A stretch of DNA of 25,748 bases from Bacteroidales bacterium (lineage in GTDB: Bacteria > Bacteroidota > Bacteroidia > Bacteroidales > Muribaculaceae): NCBI GenBank assembly GCA_900768685.1, contig CAAGDX010000003.1:1-25748 (forward strand), given 5' to 3'. Positions 24,413 through 25,748 of this stretch are shown piece by piece. Made by a program: the position numbers and the translations under genes. Positions within the stretch are counted from its first letter, which is position 1. Each line of letters starts with the position of its first letter. The notes under the pieces are model-generated. The model worked only from the letters and a program-made list of their open reading frames with translations. It searched no databases and was not told where the DNA came from.

Positions 24413-25543
24413 TTATAGACGAGTGGTGACACGGACGAGCATTTCCTCTTTCCACGTCTTGAAGTCACCGGCAAGAATATGCTTGCGAGCCTCGCGAACA
24501 AGCCACAAATAAAATGCAAGATTATGTATAGATGCTATCTGCATTGCCAGAAGTTCCTGACTGATAAAGAGATGACGCAAATATGCTTTTGTGTAAACGC
24601 GATCCACATAGCTTGGTCCGTCTTCCTGGATAGGAGTGAAATCGTCCGCCCACTTCTTGTTTCTCATATTCATTATGCCATTTGCAGTGAACAGCATGCC
24701 GTTACGCCCGTTTCTTGTAGGCATCACGCAGTCCATCATATCCACACCGCGGTCTATAGCCTCGAGAATATTTGCCGGAGTACCCACGCCCATTAGGTAA
24801 CGCGGACGATTTGCCGGCAAAATGTCGTTCACAACCTCTATCATCTCATACATCACTTCCGCAGGCTCGCCAACGGCAAGTCCGCCGATAGCATTGCCGT
24901 CGGCACCAAGTGATGCCACAAAACGTGCGGATTCCTGACGCATATCTTTATACGTACATCCCTGAACTATAGGGAAATACGCCTGAGAATAGCCATACAG
25001 CCCTTCTGTTTCCGTATAGTGTTTCCAACCGCGTTCAAGCCAGCGGAGAGTCAAATCCAAGGATTTACGGGCATATTTTCTATCTGCCGTGCCGGGAGTA
25101 CACTCATCAAGTGCCATCATTATGTCTGCACCGATAATTCTCTGAGTATCAACCACATTCTCCGGCGTGAAAAGATGCTTGGAGCCATCTATATGGCTGC
25201 GAAACCAAACGCCTTCATCAGTGAGTTTGCGATTATCCGATAGTGAAAACACTTGGAAGCCGCCGCTATCCGTCAGGATTGGTCGTTCCCATCCGTTAAA
25301 CTTGTGCAAACCTCCTGCCGCACGCAAAATTTCCGTGCCCGGGCGGAGATATAAATGATATGTGTTTCCTAAAATGATTTGTGCCTTAATGTCATCGCGA
25401 AGTTCATGAAAATGAACGCCTTTCACAGAACCAACCGTACCCACAGGCATAAAAATAGGTGTTTCTATCACACCATGGTCTGTTGTGATAAGTCCGGCTC
25501 TCGCACTGCCATTAGCATCTGTTGCTTGTAATTCAAAATTCAT
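24413..25543 (-). CDS. tgt: Queuine/preQ1 tRNA-guanine transglycosylase
   Basis: Predicted 376-residue enzyme that exchanges guanine 34 for preQ1 in GU(N)-anticodon tRNAs on the way to queuosine. The general-acid aspartate motif LTDSGGFQVFSL (near residue 91), GGLAVGEP, and the nucleophile motif DCVMPTRNGRNG (near residue 269) are intact. The zinc site is not: where the family has C-x-C-x2-C, this protein reads D-G-P-S-Y-V-D (about residues 302-308) with no cysteine, although the later I-H-N-L histidine is kept. A longer frame starts with TTG at 25561, but the promoter -7 box lies inside it, so the ATG at 25543 is used. It heads an operon with lptG. Confidence 0.96.
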   Translation of the reverse strand: MNFELQATDANGSARAGLITTDHGVIETPIFMPVGTVGSVKGVHFHELRDDIKAQIILGNTYHLYLRPGTEILRAAGGLHKFNGWERPILTDSGGFQVFSLSDNRKLTDEGVWFRSHIDGSKHLFTPENVVDTQRIIGADIMMALDECTPGTADRKYARKSLDLTLRWLERGWKHYTETEGLYGYSQAYFPIVQGCTYKDMRQESARFVASLGADGNAIGGLAVGEPAEVMYEMIEVVNDILPANRPRYLMGVGTPANILEAIDRGVDMMDCVMPTRNGRNGMLFTANGIMNMRNKKWADDFTPIQEDGPSYVDRVYTKAYLRHLFISQELLAMQIASIHNLAFYLWLVREARKHILAGDFKTWKEEMLVRVTTRL

Positions 25544-25548
25544 AGGTG

Positions 25549-25579
25549 CAAAAGTAGTCAAAATTTACGAAATGGCAAA
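25549..25579 (-). promoter_or_regulatory. tgt-lptG promoter
   Basis: On the minus strand TTTG (25579-25576), a 19-base spacer and TACTTTTG (25556-25549) form a complete Bacteroides consensus. The expected transcription start falls within a few bases of the tgt ATG at 25543, so the mRNA may be leaderless or nearly so. Confidence 0.75.
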
Positions 25580-25690
25580 ATACGTGCCACGCACATAATG
25601 CCCTTTCATGACTATTTTTGCAACAATCTTTAGAGCCTGTTTCATAATAAATGTTAAAGCAGAGGCGGGCAGTCATTGAGCAGATTTGTT

Positions 25691-25735
25691 CGTGCTTATA
25701 AGGGCGTGTGGCGAGCCACATAACCGTTAAGCACG
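25691..25735. other. Nested inverted repeat near the right window edge
   Basis: CGTGCTTA (25691-25698) pairs with TAAGCACG (25728-25735), and inside it TGTGGC (25707-25712) pairs with GCCACA (25715-25720) around a 2-base GA. There is no T-tract, so it is not a standard terminator. The region 25580-25748 holds no gene I can support. The phrase GAGCCTGTTTCATAATAAATG (from 25633, 20-base core) has the look of an insertion-sequence end, but no transposase is visible. Confidence 0.4.
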
Positions 25736-25748
25736 GACGAAGATGCCA

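Noticed and set aside
24381..24455. lptG start overlapping the end of tgt
   Set aside because: The ATG at 24380 has a strong Shine-Dalgarno and gives a normal family N-terminus; the extension is charged and without family resemblance.
25533..25721. Small minus-strand frame of 62 codons upstream of tgt
   Set aside because: It overlaps the tgt promoter, has a Cys/Tyr-rich translation without a domain, and no start signal.

Overview
The window looks like a chromosomal segment of a gut-type Bacteroidales (Bacteroidetes/Bacteroidota). The evidence is two SusC/SusD outer-membrane nutrient-uptake pairs, two secreted proteins with type IX secretion (T9SS) C-terminal sorting domains, SusD lipoproteins with acidic residues after the lipid cysteine, promoters of the Bacteroides type (TTTG about 20 bases before TAnnTTTG), few Shine-Dalgarno sites, and a targeting set of housekeeping genes typical of the phylum. 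I cannot assign a genus.

Layout. Positions 1-92 (minus) are the 5' end of a group II intron, apparently class C, running out of the window and placed just behind a Rho-independent terminator. Positions 99-7859 (minus) hold a glycan-uptake locus: SusC, SusD, terminator, then a secreted phosphodiester glycosidase (NAGPA family) with its own promoter. Positions 7860-8658 are a gene-free divergent control region. Positions 8659-13918 (plus) hold a second, unrelated-looking SusC/SusD pair closed by a strong terminator. Positions 14089-17424 (plus) encode a large T9SS-exported protein I do not recognise. Positions 17425-17809 hold terminators and a long 9-base-phased repeat. Positions 17810-25543 are housekeeping: asnS and an rRNA pseudouridine synthase with a low-complexity N-terminal tail (minus), purB (minus), a BadF-type sugar kinase-like gene (plus), and a tgt-lptG operon (minus).

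The most interesting element is in the divergent region between the two susC genes. Two identical 21-base sites, each made of 8-base inverted arms around an asymmetric 5-base spacer, lie in opposite orientation at 8167-8187 and 8355-8375. The 167 bases between them carry one good Bacteroides-type promoter at the right edge, now pointing at the right-hand susC. This is the architecture of an invertible promoter (inverton); if it flips, the same promoter would point at the left-hand susC. The locus would then be a two-way switch between two nutrient-import systems. A related half-site at 8238-8252 complicates the picture. No recombinase is in the window, so inversion is an inference.

Other notable items are a family of degenerate repeats with a strict 9-base phase in three intergenic regions, a diverged second copy of the asnS 3' end directly behind the real one, a tRNA-guanine transglycosylase that lacks the family's zinc cysteines and looks nearly leaderless, and an Arg/Gln/Asn/Gly/Tyr repeat tail on the pseudouridine synthase. 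No tRNA, rRNA, CRISPR array or complete insertion sequence was seen.
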